Counted from the stretch's first letter, positions 8,429 to 19,073 are shown. The stretch: 64,000 bases of DNA from Craterilacuibacter sp. RT1T (GCF_023502145.1 NZ_JAMFLI010000001.1:434001-498000); one strand, 5' to 3'. Notes: generated by a model from the sequence alone, not told the origin. Program-made: numbers and translations.

Positions 8429-9730
8429 CTAGCGCATCCAGGATTGGGGATTGATGGGTCGCCCCATATAACGCAGTTCAAAATAAAGGCCGCTTTCGCC
8501 ACTGTCTAGCGTGCCGGTGTTACCAAGTGTGTCGCCACCCTTGACGGCTTGCCCGCTGCCGCGGCTAATGCCACCCAGTCCGGTGTAAACCGTCATGTAA
8601 TTGCCGCCATGGTCGACGATGACCGCATTGCCAAAGCCGCGCAGCGCATCGGCGTAGACCACCGTGCCATCGGCAACGGCACGTACCGCCTGGCCGGGGC
8701 TGGTGCGGATAAACAGGCCCTTCCAGCTGCTGCCCTCGGGACGGCGGCTACCGTAACGCCCGGCGATATTGCCGGAAACCGGCAATTGCATCCGGCCTTG
8801 CAGGCTGCGGAAGGCTTTGCCACTGCTGCTGGCATCCGCTACCGCTTCGACGGCTTCTTCTTTTATCGGGCGCGTCGCTTCGGCCGGCAGCGTTTTACCT
8901 TGCAACTTGGCGTCCGCTGCCAGTTTGCGGCGGCGCTCGTTTTCCTGCTTGCGGGCGAGTGCCCGTGCTTTTCTTTCTTCTGCCTTTTTGCGGGCAGCAG
9001 CCTGACGCTGTGCCGCGATCTGGCGGTTAATCTGGGCAATCAGGCTGGACAGGCGTTTTTCATCCTGTTGCAGCTTGCTCAGCGTACCTTGCTTATTGCG
9101 GATTTCGCTGGCCAGTGCACTGGCTTGTTGTTCCTGTGTGGCTTTTTCCCGTGCCAATTTGTCCTGCTGGCTTTCCTGACGGTGGCTTTGTGCCCCCAGC
9201 TTTTCCAGTTCCAGCGTGACTTGCGCGGCGAGCGCCTGCAGTTCGCTTTCCTGTGCGCTCAGGTTTTGTATCAGGCCTTGTTGCGCTTGTGCGATATAGC
9301 GGTAGTACGTCAGGTCGCGGCTGCTCTGGTTGGGGTCGGCCTGATTCAGCATCAGCCGCATCGCGTCATGCGAGCCGCCACGGTGCTGGCGTTGCAAGAT
9401 GGCGGCAATGCGGCTTTTCAGATCCAGTGCACTGTCGTGTGTCTCTTGCAGCTGGCTTTGCAGTTCCGCCAGTTTCCGACTGGACATTTGCTGTTTGCTG
9501 TCCAGCTGGTTAAGCGCCTGGCGTGTGGCTTGCAGTGCCTGTTCGGACTCGCGTATCGCGCTTTGTGCCTCCTTGCGGATGGCTTCTTTTTGCGCAATAT
9601 CCTTTTTCAGGGTGCTGATTTCTTTGCGCACAGACGACAAATCCTGCTGGTGCGGTGCAACAGCAGGAGGCTTGTCCGGCGCAGCCTGTGCCGCGCCGGA
9701 AAGTAACAACAGTAATACCCAGATTTTCAC
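8429..9730 (-). CDS. envC: EnvC-like murein hydrolase activator
   Basis: This 433-residue periplasmic protein has a signal peptide (MKIWVLLLLLSGAAQA), a long coiled coil (about residues 30-275) and a C-terminal M23/LytM domain (about 325-430). The metal ligands of active M23 peptidases are lost: the usual first His motif is WKGLFIRT and the last is YFELR instead of HFE. It should therefore activate amidases at the division site rather than cut peptidoglycan itself, as known for EnvC. It overlaps gpmI by four bases, suggesting translational coupling. Confidence 0.9.
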   Translation of the reverse strand: MKIWVLLLLLSGAAQAAPDKPPAVAPHQQDLSSVRKEISTLKKDIAQKEAIRKEAQSAIRESEQALQATRQALNQLDSKQQMSSRKLAELQSQLQETHDSALDLKSRIAAILQRQHRGGSHDAMRLMLNQADPNQSSRDLTYYRYIAQAQQGLIQNLSAQESELQALAAQVTLELEKLGAQSHRQESQQDKLAREKATQEQQASALASEIRNKQGTLSKLQQDEKRLSSLIAQINRQIAAQRQAAARKKAEERKARALARKQENERRRKLAADAKLQGKTLPAEATRPIKEEAVEAVADASSSGKAFRSLQGRMQLPVSGNIAGRYGSRRPEGSSWKGLFIRTSPGQAVRAVADGTVVYADALRGFGNAVIVDHGGNYMTVYTGLGGISRGSGQAVKGGDTLGNTGTLDSGESGLYFELRYMGRPINPQSWMR

Positions 9731-11247
9731 TTGAATTCGATCAATGATTGGCCGGTCATCTCGGCAGGTTGGCCCAGCCCCATCATGGCCAGCAGCGAGG
9801 GCGCAATGTCGCGCAGCGAGCCGCCTGTGCGAATTTCGGCCTTACGCCCGATGTAGATGAAGGGGACGCGGTTCAGCGTGTGCTGGGTGTGCGGCTGGTC
9901 ATGCGAGGCATCATGCATCTGTTCACAATTGCCGTGGTCAGCGGTGATCAGCACTTCGCCGCCAGCCGCCAGCATGGCATCTACGCACAAGCCTACGCAA
10001 CTATCCAGTGCTTCGACGGCCTTAACGGCGGCATCGAAATTACCGCTATGTCCGACCATGTCGCCATTGGCAAAGTTGCAGATGATGGCATTGAAGCGGC
10101 CCGAGGCAATGGCCTCAACGATTTGGCGACTTACTTCGGGGGCATTCATCTCAGGCTGCAAGTCGTAAGTTGCAACCTTGGGTGAGGGCACCAGAATACG
10201 TTCTTCCCCGGGGTAAACCGCTTCTTCGCCGCCATTGAAAAAGTAGGTTACGTGCGGATATTTTTCGGTTTCGGCAATGCGTAGCTGGGTTAAGCCCAAA
10301 CTGGACAGGTATTCGCCAAAACCGTTGCGCAAGGTTTGCGGTGCGTACAGTACCGGGTTGGGATAGGCCTCGCCATAGCTGGTCAGCGTGGCGAAATACG
10401 CGAGTTTGGGCTGGCGGGCGACAAAGCCGTCAAATGCAGGATCGGTCAGTGCGCTGCTGAATTGGCGGGCGCGGTCGGCGCGGAAATTCATAAACAGCAC
10501 AACGTCGCCATCGGCGATGGGTTGCGCTTCGCCAATCACGGTCGCGCCGACAAACTCGTCGTTCTCGCCGCGTGCATAGGCGTTGGCCAGCGCAGTGAAG
10601 CCATCCGCTGCCTGATGTTCTGCCTCGCCATCCACGATCAGGCGGTAAGCCGGTTCGACCCGCTCCCAGCGTTTGTCGCGGTCCATGCCCCAGTAACGTC
10701 CGCAAACGGTAGCGAGTTTTGTGTGCGGGCACTCGGTCAGAACATGGTGCAAACGCTGCAGATAAGTTTCGGCACTGCGTGGAGGTGTATCGCGCCCATC
10801 AAGGAAGGCATGTAATAAAATTTTCTTGATGCCGGCGGATTCTGCCGCCCGAATCACAGCATGAATCTGCGCCTCATGGCTGTGGACGCCACCATCCGAC
10901 AATAAGCCCAGAATATGCAGAGTGTGGTTTTTGCTTTTGTCGAAGGCCGTTTTAAGCGTTGTATTGCTGGCAAAAAGCCCATTTTCTATATCACTGTCTA
11001 TGCGGCTGATATCCTGCTGCACAATGCGTCCCGCACCGATATTCAGGTGTCCGACTTCCGAATTGCCGAACTGCCCGCCGGGCAGGCCGACATAACCTTC
11101 GGAAGCTTCAATAGCGCCGCTGGCGTAAAGGGTACGCAGGCGATCAAGGTTTGGCGTGCGTGCATTCAGGATGGCATTGTTGTCGCTTTCGGCGCGTTCA
11201 CCGAAGCCATCAAGGATAAGCAGGAGTACAGGAGTCAGTGCGTGCAT
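9727..11247 (-). CDS. gpmI: 2,3-bisphosphoglycerate-independent phosphoglycerate mutase
   Basis: This enzyme interconverts 3- and 2-phosphoglycerate in glycolysis and gluconeogenesis using two metal ions. The 506-residue protein carries metal ligand Asp13 (ILDGFGE), the phosphorylated Ser63 in FGNSEVGHLNIGAGR, and the C-terminal metal motif TADHGNCEQM. It is the first gene of the minus-strand gpmI-envC-ctpA operon. Its upstream region is shared with the divergent ArsR-family gene. Confidence 0.96.
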   Translation of the reverse strand: MHALTPVLLLILDGFGERAESDNNAILNARTPNLDRLRTLYASGAIEASEGYVGLPGGQFGNSEVGHLNIGAGRIVQQDISRIDSDIENGLFASNTTLKTAFDKSKNHTLHILGLLSDGGVHSHEAQIHAVIRAAESAGIKKILLHAFLDGRDTPPRSAETYLQRLHHVLTECPHTKLATVCGRYWGMDRDKRWERVEPAYRLIVDGEAEHQAADGFTALANAYARGENDEFVGATVIGEAQPIADGDVVLFMNFRADRARQFSSALTDPAFDGFVARQPKLAYFATLTSYGEAYPNPVLYAPQTLRNGFGEYLSSLGLTQLRIAETEKYPHVTYFFNGGEEAVYPGEERILVPSPKVATYDLQPEMNAPEVSRQIVEAIASGRFNAIICNFANGDMVGHSGNFDAAVKAVEALDSCVGLCVDAMLAAGGEVLITADHGNCEQMHDASHDQPHTQHTLNRVPFIYIGRKAEIRTGGSLRDIAPSLLAMMGLGQPAEMTGQSLIEFK

Positions 11248-11297
11248 TTTGTTATATACGTTCAGAATATTAGGGCTTCTTGATGCTGAAGGCAGTT

Positions 11298-11346
11298 GTA
11301 GGTATTATTGTAATCGTAAAACCACGCTAATTATAAAAATACCTAC
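11298..11346 (+). promoter_or_regulatory. arsR-like promoter bracketed by 9-bp inverted repeats
   Basis: A promoter TTGTAA (11308-11313), 17 bases, TTATAA (11331-11336) reads towards the ArsR-family gene. Perfect inverted repeats GTAGGTATT (11298-11306) and AATACCTAC (11338-11346) flank it exactly. The layout suggests an autorepressor operator, and it also lies within the upstream region of gpmI. Confidence 0.55.
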
Positions 11347-11360
11347 TCAGGAGTAGTGCC

Positions 11361-11657
11361 TTGTTGTTTAATGACGATCAGATTGAGCAGACGTCCCGTG
11401 CGATGAAGGCTATGTCGCATCCTTTGCGACTGAAAATTATCTCTGTTCTCGAGGATCAGGAGGTAAGTGTCCAGGATATCGTGGAAAAAGTCGGGACCTC
11501 GCAGAGCAATATTTCCCAGCATTTGGCCATCATGCGCGATAAAGGCGTGTTGCGCACGCGCAAGGATGCCAACCGTGTGTACTACCGGGTTGGGGACATC
11601 CGCACGCTGGAGGTGCTCAAAATGATGCGTGAAGTTTTTTGCGGCTTTGGTGATTGA
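11361..11657 (+). CDS. ArsR-family winged-helix transcriptional regulator
   Basis: This 98-residue repressor-type protein has the ArsR winged-helix fold, with PLRLKIISVL early and the recognition helix VGTSQSNISQHLAIMRDKG. The start is a TTG at 11361 with the Shine-Dalgarno CAGGAG seven bases upstream. The usual metal-binding ELCVCDL helix is replaced by EVSVQDIVE, and the only cysteine (in FCGFGD) is near the C-terminus. Classical arsenic or metal sensing is therefore unlikely. Its target may be its own promoter and gpmI. Confidence 0.88.
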   Translation: MLFNDDQIEQTSRAMKAMSHPLRLKIISVLEDQEVSVQDIVEKVGTSQSNISQHLAIMRDKGVLRTRKDANRVYYRVGDIRTLEVLKMMREVFCGFGD

Positions 11658-11775
11658 GCCCCGCGCTGCTATTTGCTCGTGCCGTGCTTGCCGATGGCAA
11701 TGTATTTTGCCATCGCTATCGTTTTATCCGATATCTCTGCCTTGCCAGAGTCGTCTGCGCTTGAGTGCACCCCTG

Positions 11776-11803
11776 AACGGCCTGCCTTGTGGGCCGTTGT
11801 TAT
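11776..11803 (+). terminator. Terminator between convergent genes
   Basis: The hairpin AACGGCC / GGCCGTT (11776-11798) is followed by a T-rich stretch on the plus strand. It ends the ArsR-family gene and abuts the stop codon of the convergent DUF4442 gene. Confidence 0.6.
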
Positions 11804-12259
11804 TTAAACCTTCAATTTTTTCCTGATATAGAGCGTCTTGCGCACTCTTGCCACGAGCTCTCCTTTTTCATCGCATACATCGACACTTAGCTCGGGCAAG
11901 TGCTTTTCTCCGCTTTGGGTATGCTTGCGTATGTTCTCCAGCATGGCCGTATCGATGGAAAACACCGCCTTGACGACCCCTTTTCCTGGCTTGATGTAAT
12001 CAATATTGCCTGCCTTGTCCCAAACGATATAGTCTTTTCCCAGTGTGTTGATCAGCATCAGCATGAAGAAAGGATCGGTCATGGCGTACAGGCTGCCGCC
12101 AAAGTGTACGCCAACATAATTGCGGTTGGTCATCCCCAGTCTCATGCGTACTTCGATGTGCTGCCAGTCGTGGGCGATGGCTTTGACGCGTATGCCCGCT
12201 CCCAAAAACGGGGGCCAAAGGTTGATGAGTGCTTTGATAAAAGACGGGCGTATCTTCAT
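11804..12259 (-). CDS. DUF4442 hotdog-fold (thioesterase-like) protein
   Basis: This protein of about 151 residues has the hotdog-fold pattern of DUF4442 relatives of PaaI/YiiD thioesterases. Features include NLWPPFLGAGIRV, NRNYVGVHFGGSLYAMTDPFFM and a C-terminal VARVRKTLYIRKK strand. I chose the internal start (MKIRPSFIKALINLW) because it fits the family; the frame extends upstream to an ATG at 12301, giving 165 residues. Neither start has a strong ribosome site. The substrate is unknown. Confidence 0.8.
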   Translation of the reverse strand: MKIRPSFIKALINLWPPFLGAGIRVKAIAHDWQHIEVRMRLGMTNRNYVGVHFGGSLYAMTDPFFMLMLINTLGKDYIVWDKAGNIDYIKPGKGVVKAVFSIDTAMLENIRKHTQSGEKHLPELSVDVCDEKGELVARVRKTLYIRKKLKV

Positions 12260-12336
12260 GGATGTAAACGGTTGTTTTAAAATGTGGCATGCTCGCGGCA
12301 TGGCGCACTCTTGTCAATGGTATCCATAGCTGGCGA

Positions 12337-13692
12337 TCAGAATGGCAACTGGGTCTGAGTGCCATGTGGCAGGCTGATCTCGGCATTAACCTTGCCTTCT
12401 GCCAGTTGCAATACAACGAGCTCCCTATTGCTTAACTCTGCGGGCGACTTGATCGCCTTGCCTTGTGCATTTTGTACGATGGCATAGCCGCGGGCCAATA
12501 CCGCTTCCGGGTTCATGGCCGAGAGTGCCGTTTCCAGTCGCAACAAGCTCATGCTGCGCGAGGTCTGCATGTGCTCACTGGCGCGAGCCAGTCTGAGCGC
12601 CAGTTGCTGTAGTGTGCGCGCTGCTTGAGCGGGAGCCGGGCGTAACCGTCCCAGCCGTGCGTTGGCGTTTGCCAGTTGTTTGCCGTCTTGTCTGAGCTGG
12701 TTTTTGATGAGCGCCTCAAGGCGGATGCGGGCGCGTGCCAGTTCCTGTTGTTGCCGTGCCAGTCGTTCACCTGGGTGGGAGAGCCGGTTGGCAAGGTAAT
12801 CGAGGCGCTGTCCTTTATCTATGATCAGGCGGGCCAGTGCCCGCTCCAGTCCGCGTTTTCCCCGTTCCAGTTGCTGCAGCATGACGTCACGGCTAGGCGA
12901 TACCAGCTCGGCAGCTGCCGTCGGGGTCGGGGCACGGCGATCGGCAACAAAGTCGCAGATAGTGAAGTCGGTTTCATGGCCGACACCGCTGACCACGGGA
13001 ACCGGACAGGCGGCAATTGCACGCGCAACCAGTTCCTCATTGAACGACCATAAATCCTCTATGCTGCCGCCGCCGCGGCAGACGATCAATACATCGACTT
13101 CATGCCGCTTGCTGGCGTTGCGAATGGCGTGGGCAATCTGCTGTGCCGCATCATTGCCCTGTACCGGGGATGGATAGAGGATGACGGGAATATTCGGCAT
13201 GCGCCGCGCCAGCGTCGTCACTACATCGCGCAGAGCCGCAGCAGCGGGAGAGGTTACGATGCCGATGGCGCGCGGGTGAGGGGGAAGGGGGCGTTTGCGT
13301 GCCTCGGCAAACAGCCCCTCTGCTGCAAGGCGCTTTTTCAGCTTTTCATAAGCTTCGTACAGGCGCCCGAGTCCTGCCTCGCGCATGTTTTCCACCGCGA
13401 TCTGATAGTCACCACGTGCCTCGTATAAAGTGACCGCGCCGAGTAGTTCGACCTGCATGCCCTCGCGTGGAATAAACTCGAGCTGCCTGACCTTCTGGCG
13501 AAACATGACGCAGCGAACTTGGGCGCCAGCATCCTTAAGTGAGAAGTAAGCATGCCCTGACGCAGCCAGGGTGAGGTTGGATATTTCGCCGCTGACCCAT
13601 AGTGAAGGAATGCCGTTTTCCAGCAGGTTGCGCGCCATGCGGTTGAGGGCGGTCACACTAATGACATCTTGGGTTTGAGTCGTAAAAAGCAT
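12337..13692 (-). CDS. xseA: Exodeoxyribonuclease VII large subunit
   Basis: This is the catalytic subunit of the nuclease that degrades single-stranded DNA from either end and works with the small subunit XseB. The 451-residue protein has the N-terminal OB-fold (WVSGEISNLTLAASGHAYFSLKD) and the central domain with GIVTSPAAAALRDVV and RGGGSIEDLWSFNEE. A long arginine/glutamine-rich coiled coil precedes the C-terminal segment. No xseB is visible here. Confidence 0.96.
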   Translation of the reverse strand: MLFTTQTQDVISVTALNRMARNLLENGIPSLWVSGEISNLTLAASGHAYFSLKDAGAQVRCVMFRQKVRQLEFIPREGMQVELLGAVTLYEARGDYQIAVENMREAGLGRLYEAYEKLKKRLAAEGLFAEARKRPLPPHPRAIGIVTSPAAAALRDVVTTLARRMPNIPVILYPSPVQGNDAAQQIAHAIRNASKRHEVDVLIVCRGGGSIEDLWSFNEELVARAIAACPVPVVSGVGHETDFTICDFVADRRAPTPTAAAELVSPSRDVMLQQLERGKRGLERALARLIIDKGQRLDYLANRLSHPGERLARQQQELARARIRLEALIKNQLRQDGKQLANANARLGRLRPAPAQAARTLQQLALRLARASEHMQTSRSMSLLRLETALSAMNPEAVLARGYAIVQNAQGKAIKSPAELSNRELVVLQLAEGKVNAEISLPHGTQTQLPF

Positions 13693-14045
13693 GCTTGGTC
13701 AAATCATCCACGGATAGGTGTAATAGATATCTATGCTCTAACGGCACCAGTTTTGTGTTTTTTGGCATTAATAATCAATTTTTACAAAAACTAAGCGAAG
13801 TTGTTTATTTTGTGAGCAAAGCGGTTAAGGCCTTATTGTTTAGCCTTTAATGTGTATTTTCCCATTCTTTTCCACAGAACTACCCACAGTTGTTGTGGAT
13901 TGTCTGGTGGCGCAGGGTTTGTGTCTATTTTTTCAGGCGCAGAGCAGGCCTCGGCTGCCTTTGCTTATGCTTGCGAGATTGCGGCTTGCAGCTTGCGGTC
14001 GGCCTGTTTCACCGATACAGTTTAGCGTCTACAAACCGAGGGAGA
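13693..14045. other. AT-rich intergenic region between xseA and exbB, with DnaA-box-like sequences
   Basis: This 353-base gap separates divergent genes and should hold both promoters. It is clearly more AT-rich than its surroundings at 13720-13870. Three DnaA-box-like 9-mers cluster at 13868-13876 (TTTTCCACA), 13880-13888 (CTACCCACA) and, inverted, 13894-13902 (TGTGGATTG). The last two form a short hairpin CCACA-GTTGT-TGTGG. No convincing gene was found in it. Confidence 0.4.
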
Positions 14046-14669
14046 ATGCTGGTGTGGTCGATCATTCAAGCGGCAGGCTGGCCGATCTGGACCATTATTT
14101 TGGCGTCCGTCGTATCGGTGGCAATTATTTTTGAGCGCTTGTACTCCCTGCGGGGGCGACTTGTTGCGCCTCCCAAGCTGGTTGATGATGCAATTCAGGC
14201 TTATCACCTGGCCGGTGCAAGCAGCAAACTGGTCGAGCAATTGGCCGCACATTCGCCCTTGGGGAGAGTATTGTCGGCTGGTTTGCGCAATGCTGCCAGT
14301 TCGCGCGAAGTCATGAAAGAAGCGATAGAAGATGAGGGGCGTCTCGTTGGTCATCAACTGGAACGTTATCTCACCACGCTGGGGACGATTGCCGCAATGG
14401 CACCGCTGCTTGGGCTACTGGGGACCGTCATCGGCATGATTGAAATTTTCGGCTCTCAATCGCCAAGCGGCACCAATCCCCAAGCGTTGGCGCATGGCAT
14501 TTCGGTCGCGCTCTACAATACCGCATTTGGCTTGATCGTCGCGATTCCCAGTATGATGTTTTACCGTCATTTCCGGGCAAAAATTGACGGTTTGCTGGTC
14601 GAGATGGAGGCGCAAGCCATCCGTCTGGTTGAGGCCGTGCAGGGCGTGCGTAACGGGCACCAAGGGTAA
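14046..14669 (+). CDS. exbB: ExbB/TolQ-type biopolymer transport protein
   Basis: This 207-residue inner-membrane protein forms the proton channel that energises TonB- or Tol-dependent transport. The frame is open from 13890, but the ATG at 14046 has the ribosome site AGGGAGA directly upstream and begins with the first membrane helix (MLVWSIIQAAGWPIWTIILA). The conserved MotA/TolQ/ExbB core (IAAMAPLLGLLGTVIGMIEIF and ALYNTAFGLIVAIPSMMFY) follows. It is the first gene of a run through adk. ExbB fits better than TolQ because lpxK follows. Confidence 0.9.
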   Translation: MLVWSIIQAAGWPIWTIILASVVSVAIIFERLYSLRGRLVAPPKLVDDAIQAYHLAGASSKLVEQLAAHSPLGRVLSAGLRNAASSREVMKEAIEDEGRLVGHQLERYLTTLGTIAAMAPLLGLLGTVIGMIEIFGSQSPSGTNPQALAHGISVALYNTAFGLIVAIPSMMFYRHFRAKIDGLLVEMEAQAIRLVEAVQGVRNGHQG

Positions 14670-14672
14670 ATC

Positions 14673-15092
14673 ATGAACTTTCGTCGTGGGCGGCATAGGG
14701 AAGAGCCCGAAATCAATTTTATTCCGCTGATCGACCTGTTGCTGGTTATCCTGATTTTTTTGATGGTAACGACGACTTATTCGCGCTATTCGGAAATTGA
14801 AATTAATTTGCCTTCGGCCGAAGCGGGCATGGCCGAAACCAAGTCGTCCGAGCTGGATGTATTGGTCAGTGCCGAAGGTGAGGCTGTGGTAGGCAAGGTG
14901 CGTCTGGCAACGCCATCGGTCGAGCAACTGGCCGATGCGCTCAAACAGGAGGCTGTCGGGCGCAAGGATCCGGTGGTGGTGATCAGTGCCGACGCCCGTG
15001 CCCAGCATCAGGCTGTCGTGAGGGTGATGGAGGCGGCGCGGGTAGCCGGGCTGACGCAGTTGACATTCGCTACGCGTAGCGAGACACCATGA
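14673..15092 (+). CDS. exbD: ExbD/TolR-type biopolymer transport protein
   Basis: This 139-residue protein has one N-terminal membrane helix (INFIPLIDLLLVILIFLMVT) containing the conserved proton-path Asp (D in PLIDLLL). A periplasmic ExbD/TolR domain follows. It starts three bases after exbB and is its usual partner in the proton-driven motor. Confidence 0.93.
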   Translation: MNFRRGRHREEPEINFIPLIDLLLVILIFLMVTTTYSRYSEIEINLPSAEAGMAETKSSELDVLVSAEGEAVVGKVRLATPSVEQLADALKQEAVGRKDPVVVISADARAQHQAVVRVMEAARVAGLTQLTFATRSETP

Positions 15093-15101
15093 GCGTATGC
15101 A

Positions 15102-16103
15102 GTGCGTAGCATAGAAAAACACTGGTATGCGCCGCGTCTCTGGTTGAGTCTGTTGTTGGCACCGCTGGCATGCTTATTTGCCTTGCTAAGCGGTATGCGG
15201 CGTTGGGCATTCAGATTCGGGCTCTGTAAAGCGCAGTATTTGTCCGTGCCGGTGGTGGTGATCGGTAATATCAATGTCGGGGGTGTCGGCAAGACGCCAT
15301 TGACCTTGTCGCTGATTGCCTCTTTACAAGCGCGTGGCTTGCGCGTGGGGGTGATCAGCCGCGGTTATGGAGGTAGCCATACCGCACCGACGCTGCTGGA
15401 TGCCGCGAGTCGTGCCAATGAGGTGGGTGATGAGCCCTTGCTGTTTGCTGCATCCGGCGTACCCGTGGTGGTTGGGCGGGATCGTGTGGCAGCCGGGCGC
15501 TGCTTGCTGCAGGCGAGGCCGGATCTGGATCTGATTCTGTCGGATGATGGTCTGCAGCATTACCGTTTGGGCCGTGCGTTGGAAATCGTGGTGATGGATG
15601 GTGCGCGTGGTGTCGGTAATGGCCGCTTATTGCCTGCGGGTCCCTTGCGCGAGCCCGTATCGCGTCTGGCTGGTGTTGACGCACTGGTGGTCAATGGCGG
15701 GCGCGCTGCTGTTTTTCCGGATTTGCCGCCGGACTTGCCGGTTTTTGCCATGACTCTGGAGCCGGGGCGTTTTGTTTCGCTGGCTGATCCGGCTCAAACG
15801 CGCGCTGCTGCCGATTTTTCCGGCCAGCGTCTGGTTGCCTTGGCGGGTATCGGCCACCCGCAACGTTTCTTTGCGACCTTGGCTGGGCAGGGGATTGTCA
15901 CGCAGCGCAATATTGCTTTCCCCGATCACCATACCTTTAATGCTGAAGATGTGCCGGATGATGCCGATGCGGTACTGGTGACGACCAAAGATGCGGTAAA
16001 GTTGCAGTGCATCAATCATGCTAGACTATGGGCGCTGCCAGTCGCCGCGCGGCTTACGCCTGATTTGGCCGACTGGATCATCGTTCAATTAAAGAGACGG
16101 TAA
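15102..16103 (+). CDS. lpxK: Tetraacyldisaccharide 4'-kinase
   Basis: LpxK phosphorylates the lipid A precursor DS-1-P at the inner membrane to make lipid IVA. The 333-residue protein has an N-terminal hydrophobic anchor (about 14-30) and the Walker A loop GGVGKTP (residues 60-66). The Walker B-like [11 protein letters not shown] lies near residue 148. The chosen start is GTG at 15102, the first in-frame start; it has no strong ribosome site. It precedes kdsB, consistent with lipopolysaccharide synthesis. Confidence 0.95.
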   Translation: MRSIEKHWYAPRLWLSLLLAPLACLFALLSGMRRWAFRFGLCKAQYLSVPVVVIGNINVGGVGKTPLTLSLIASLQARGLRVGVISRGYGGSHTAPTLLDAASRANEVGDEPLLFAASGVPVVVGRDRVAAGRCLLQARPDLDLILSDDGLQHYRLGRALEIVVMDGARGVGNGRLLPAGPLREPVSRLAGVDALVVNGGRAAVFPDLPPDLPVFAMTLEPGRFVSLADPAQTRAAADFSGQRLVALAGIGHPQRFFATLAGQGIVTQRNIAFPDHHTFNAEDVPDDADAVLVTTKDAVKLQCINHARLWALPVAARLTPDLADWIIVQLKRR

Positions 16104-16281
16104 TGGACGCAAAATTTCTGGAAATTCTGGTGTGCCCCTTGTGCAAAGGGCCTTTGGTGTACGACAAGGCGGCGCAGGAGTTGATCTGCAAGCCTGACCG
16201 GCTGGCCTTCCCGATTACGGATGGCATCCCCATGATGCTGGAGTCCGAGGCGCGTGAGTTGCCGCCAGAGGAAGAGGTGAA

Positions 16282-16285
<4 letters not shown>
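16103..16285 (+). CDS. Trm112-family protein
   Basis: This 60-residue protein is of the Trm112/YcaR type and has a single CPLCKGPL zinc-knuckle-like pair (Cys11, Cys14) and the conserved [20 protein letters not shown]. It starts on the last base of lpxK and overlaps kdsB by four bases, so all three are probably translationally coupled. Its role in bacteria is not well established. Confidence 0.9.
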
Positions 16286-17729
<1,444 letters not shown>

Positions 17730-17745
17730 GTCTGGCTTGAATGTG

Positions 17746-17773
17746 AAGGGCGGGGATGTTTCCCCGCCCTTTG
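17746..17773 (+). terminator. Terminator after adk
   Basis: An 11-bp perfect stem AAGGGCGGGGA / TCCCCGCCCTT with a TGTT loop closes the exbB-to-adk run. The T-tract is short. Confidence 0.75.
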
Positions 17774-17831
17774 TCTATGGCACCCGGCTGGATTGAAGGT
17801 CTGCCTGCTAAGCCTGCGCTGGAGTATCGAT

Positions 17832-18449
17832 ATGTATCATGGTGAGCGTTTTAACGGCATTACCCATCTGTTTGGTACTTTGTTTGCCATCACTGCGTTG
17901 GCGGCCTTATTGCTTGAGGCCAGCTTGCAAGGCGATGTCTGGAAGCTGTTCAGCTTTTCCTTGTACGGTGGGTCTTTGGTCTTGTTGTATCTGGTCTCTA
18001 CGCTATATCACAGCGCGCGAGGACGGGCTAAAGCCATTTTGCAAAAGTGCGATCACTCTGCCATTTACTTGCTGATAGCCGGTAGCTATACCCCGTTTTC
18101 GCTGATCACTTTGCGTGGCCCTTGGGGGTGGACGCTGTTTGGCCTGAGTTGGGGGCTGGCCATTTTCGGTATTGTGCAGGAGTTGACGCTGGGAAAGCGT
18201 ACCCGTCTATTGTCCATGATTTTGTATGTGGTGATGGGCTGGCTGATCCTGATTGCCATCAAGCCCTTGATGGCGGCACTGCCTGCGGCAGGCTTGTTCT
18301 GGCTGGCCTTGGGGGGCGTGTTTTACAGCGTGGGGATTTACTGGTTTTTGAACGATGAAAAAATCCGTCACGGCCATGGTATCTGGCACCTGTTTGTTCT
18401 GGCCGGCAGTGTGTGCCAGTTTGTTTCGGTCATGTTTTACGTTGCCTGA
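17832..18449 (+). CDS. TrhA/hemolysin III-family membrane protein
   Basis: This 205-residue protein has seven predicted membrane helices and the PAQR-superfamily histidine motifs: HGERFNGITHLFG, LVSTLYHS, CDHSAIYLLIAGSYTPF and HGHGIWHLFVLAGS. Family members tune membrane fluidity; the name hemolysin III is historical. The ATG at 17832 has GGAG eight bases upstream and is preferred over an in-frame ATG at 17793. Confidence 0.93.
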   Translation: MYHGERFNGITHLFGTLFAITALAALLLEASLQGDVWKLFSFSLYGGSLVLLYLVSTLYHSARGRAKAILQKCDHSAIYLLIAGSYTPFSLITLRGPWGWTLFGLSWGLAIFGIVQELTLGKRTRLLSMILYVVMGWLILIAIKPLMAALPAAGLFWLALGGVFYSVGIYWFLNDEKIRHGHGIWHLFVLAGSVCQFVSVMFYVA

Positions 18450-18547
18450 GCACTGGCGAGTATGGCCAGTCGTGTATACAATCAACCTTTTGGAAAAAAG
18501 CTGTATTACGCTACGGCTTTGATATTAGTAGATTAATAAAGAGATAC

Positions 18548-19021
18548 ATGCAGATATCCAGAGAAGTGAGATTGGAGCGGCCTTTGTCGCCGGATTTGGT
18601 ACGGCGGGCCACTGCAATCGTTGAATTGCCTGATGGTGTATTGGTGACGGCTGTGCTGGGCGGGCGTTATTGTTTGCCCGGCGGGCGGGCAGAGCGGGGT
18701 GAATTACGCTCCCAGGCGCTGCTCAGACAGTTGCGCGAAGAAACGGGTCTGCGGGTCAACTCGATGCTGTATCTGTTTGACCATATCACCGCGCAGAATG
18801 CCCACAAGGTTTATCTGTGCATCGGTCAGGGGACGGCGCGCCCGCAGGGCGAAATTGCCCGCATCGCTGTCGTGGCCTCGCCGGAGTCCGAACTGGATCT
18901 GCATACGGAAACACGGGGTATTTTGCGGCGCTATGCCAAGTTGCGTGGTGAAGAAGGTGTAAAGAGCGAAGCGGTACGCGCTTTCCTGGCTTTGGCGCGC
19001 TATATCGCCAAGGTGGATTGA
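18548..19021 (+). CDS. Nudix hydrolase
   Basis: This 157-residue protein contains a Nudix box at residues 46-68: G46, E52, then RQLREETGL. It matches Gx5Ex7REUxEExGU except that the Glu after the first Arg is Gln61. Nudix enzymes cleave nucleoside diphosphates linked to another moiety; the substrate cannot be read from the sequence. The start has AAGAGA upstream; the open frame reaches back to 18413 but lacks a better start. Confidence 0.88.
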   Translation: MQISREVRLERPLSPDLVRRATAIVELPDGVLVTAVLGGRYCLPGGRAERGELRSQALLRQLREETGLRVNSMLYLFDHITAQNAHKVYLCIGQGTARPQGEIARIAVVASPESELDLHTETRGILRRYAKLRGEEGVKSEAVRAFLALARYIAKVD

Positions 19022-19073
19022 CGCGCTAGCTTGTCTGTTCTCTGCCTGGGGTGTGTACGGGCGAAGCTGCAAT

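Noticed and set aside
8549-9706. 385-codon plus-strand open frame
   Set aside because: Antisense to envC; cysteine- and leucine-rich without any recognisable pattern.
13693-14045. Replication origin suggested by DnaA-like boxes and AT-rich DNA
   Set aside because: No dnaA, dnaN, gidA or parAB neighbours, and too few boxes for an oriC.
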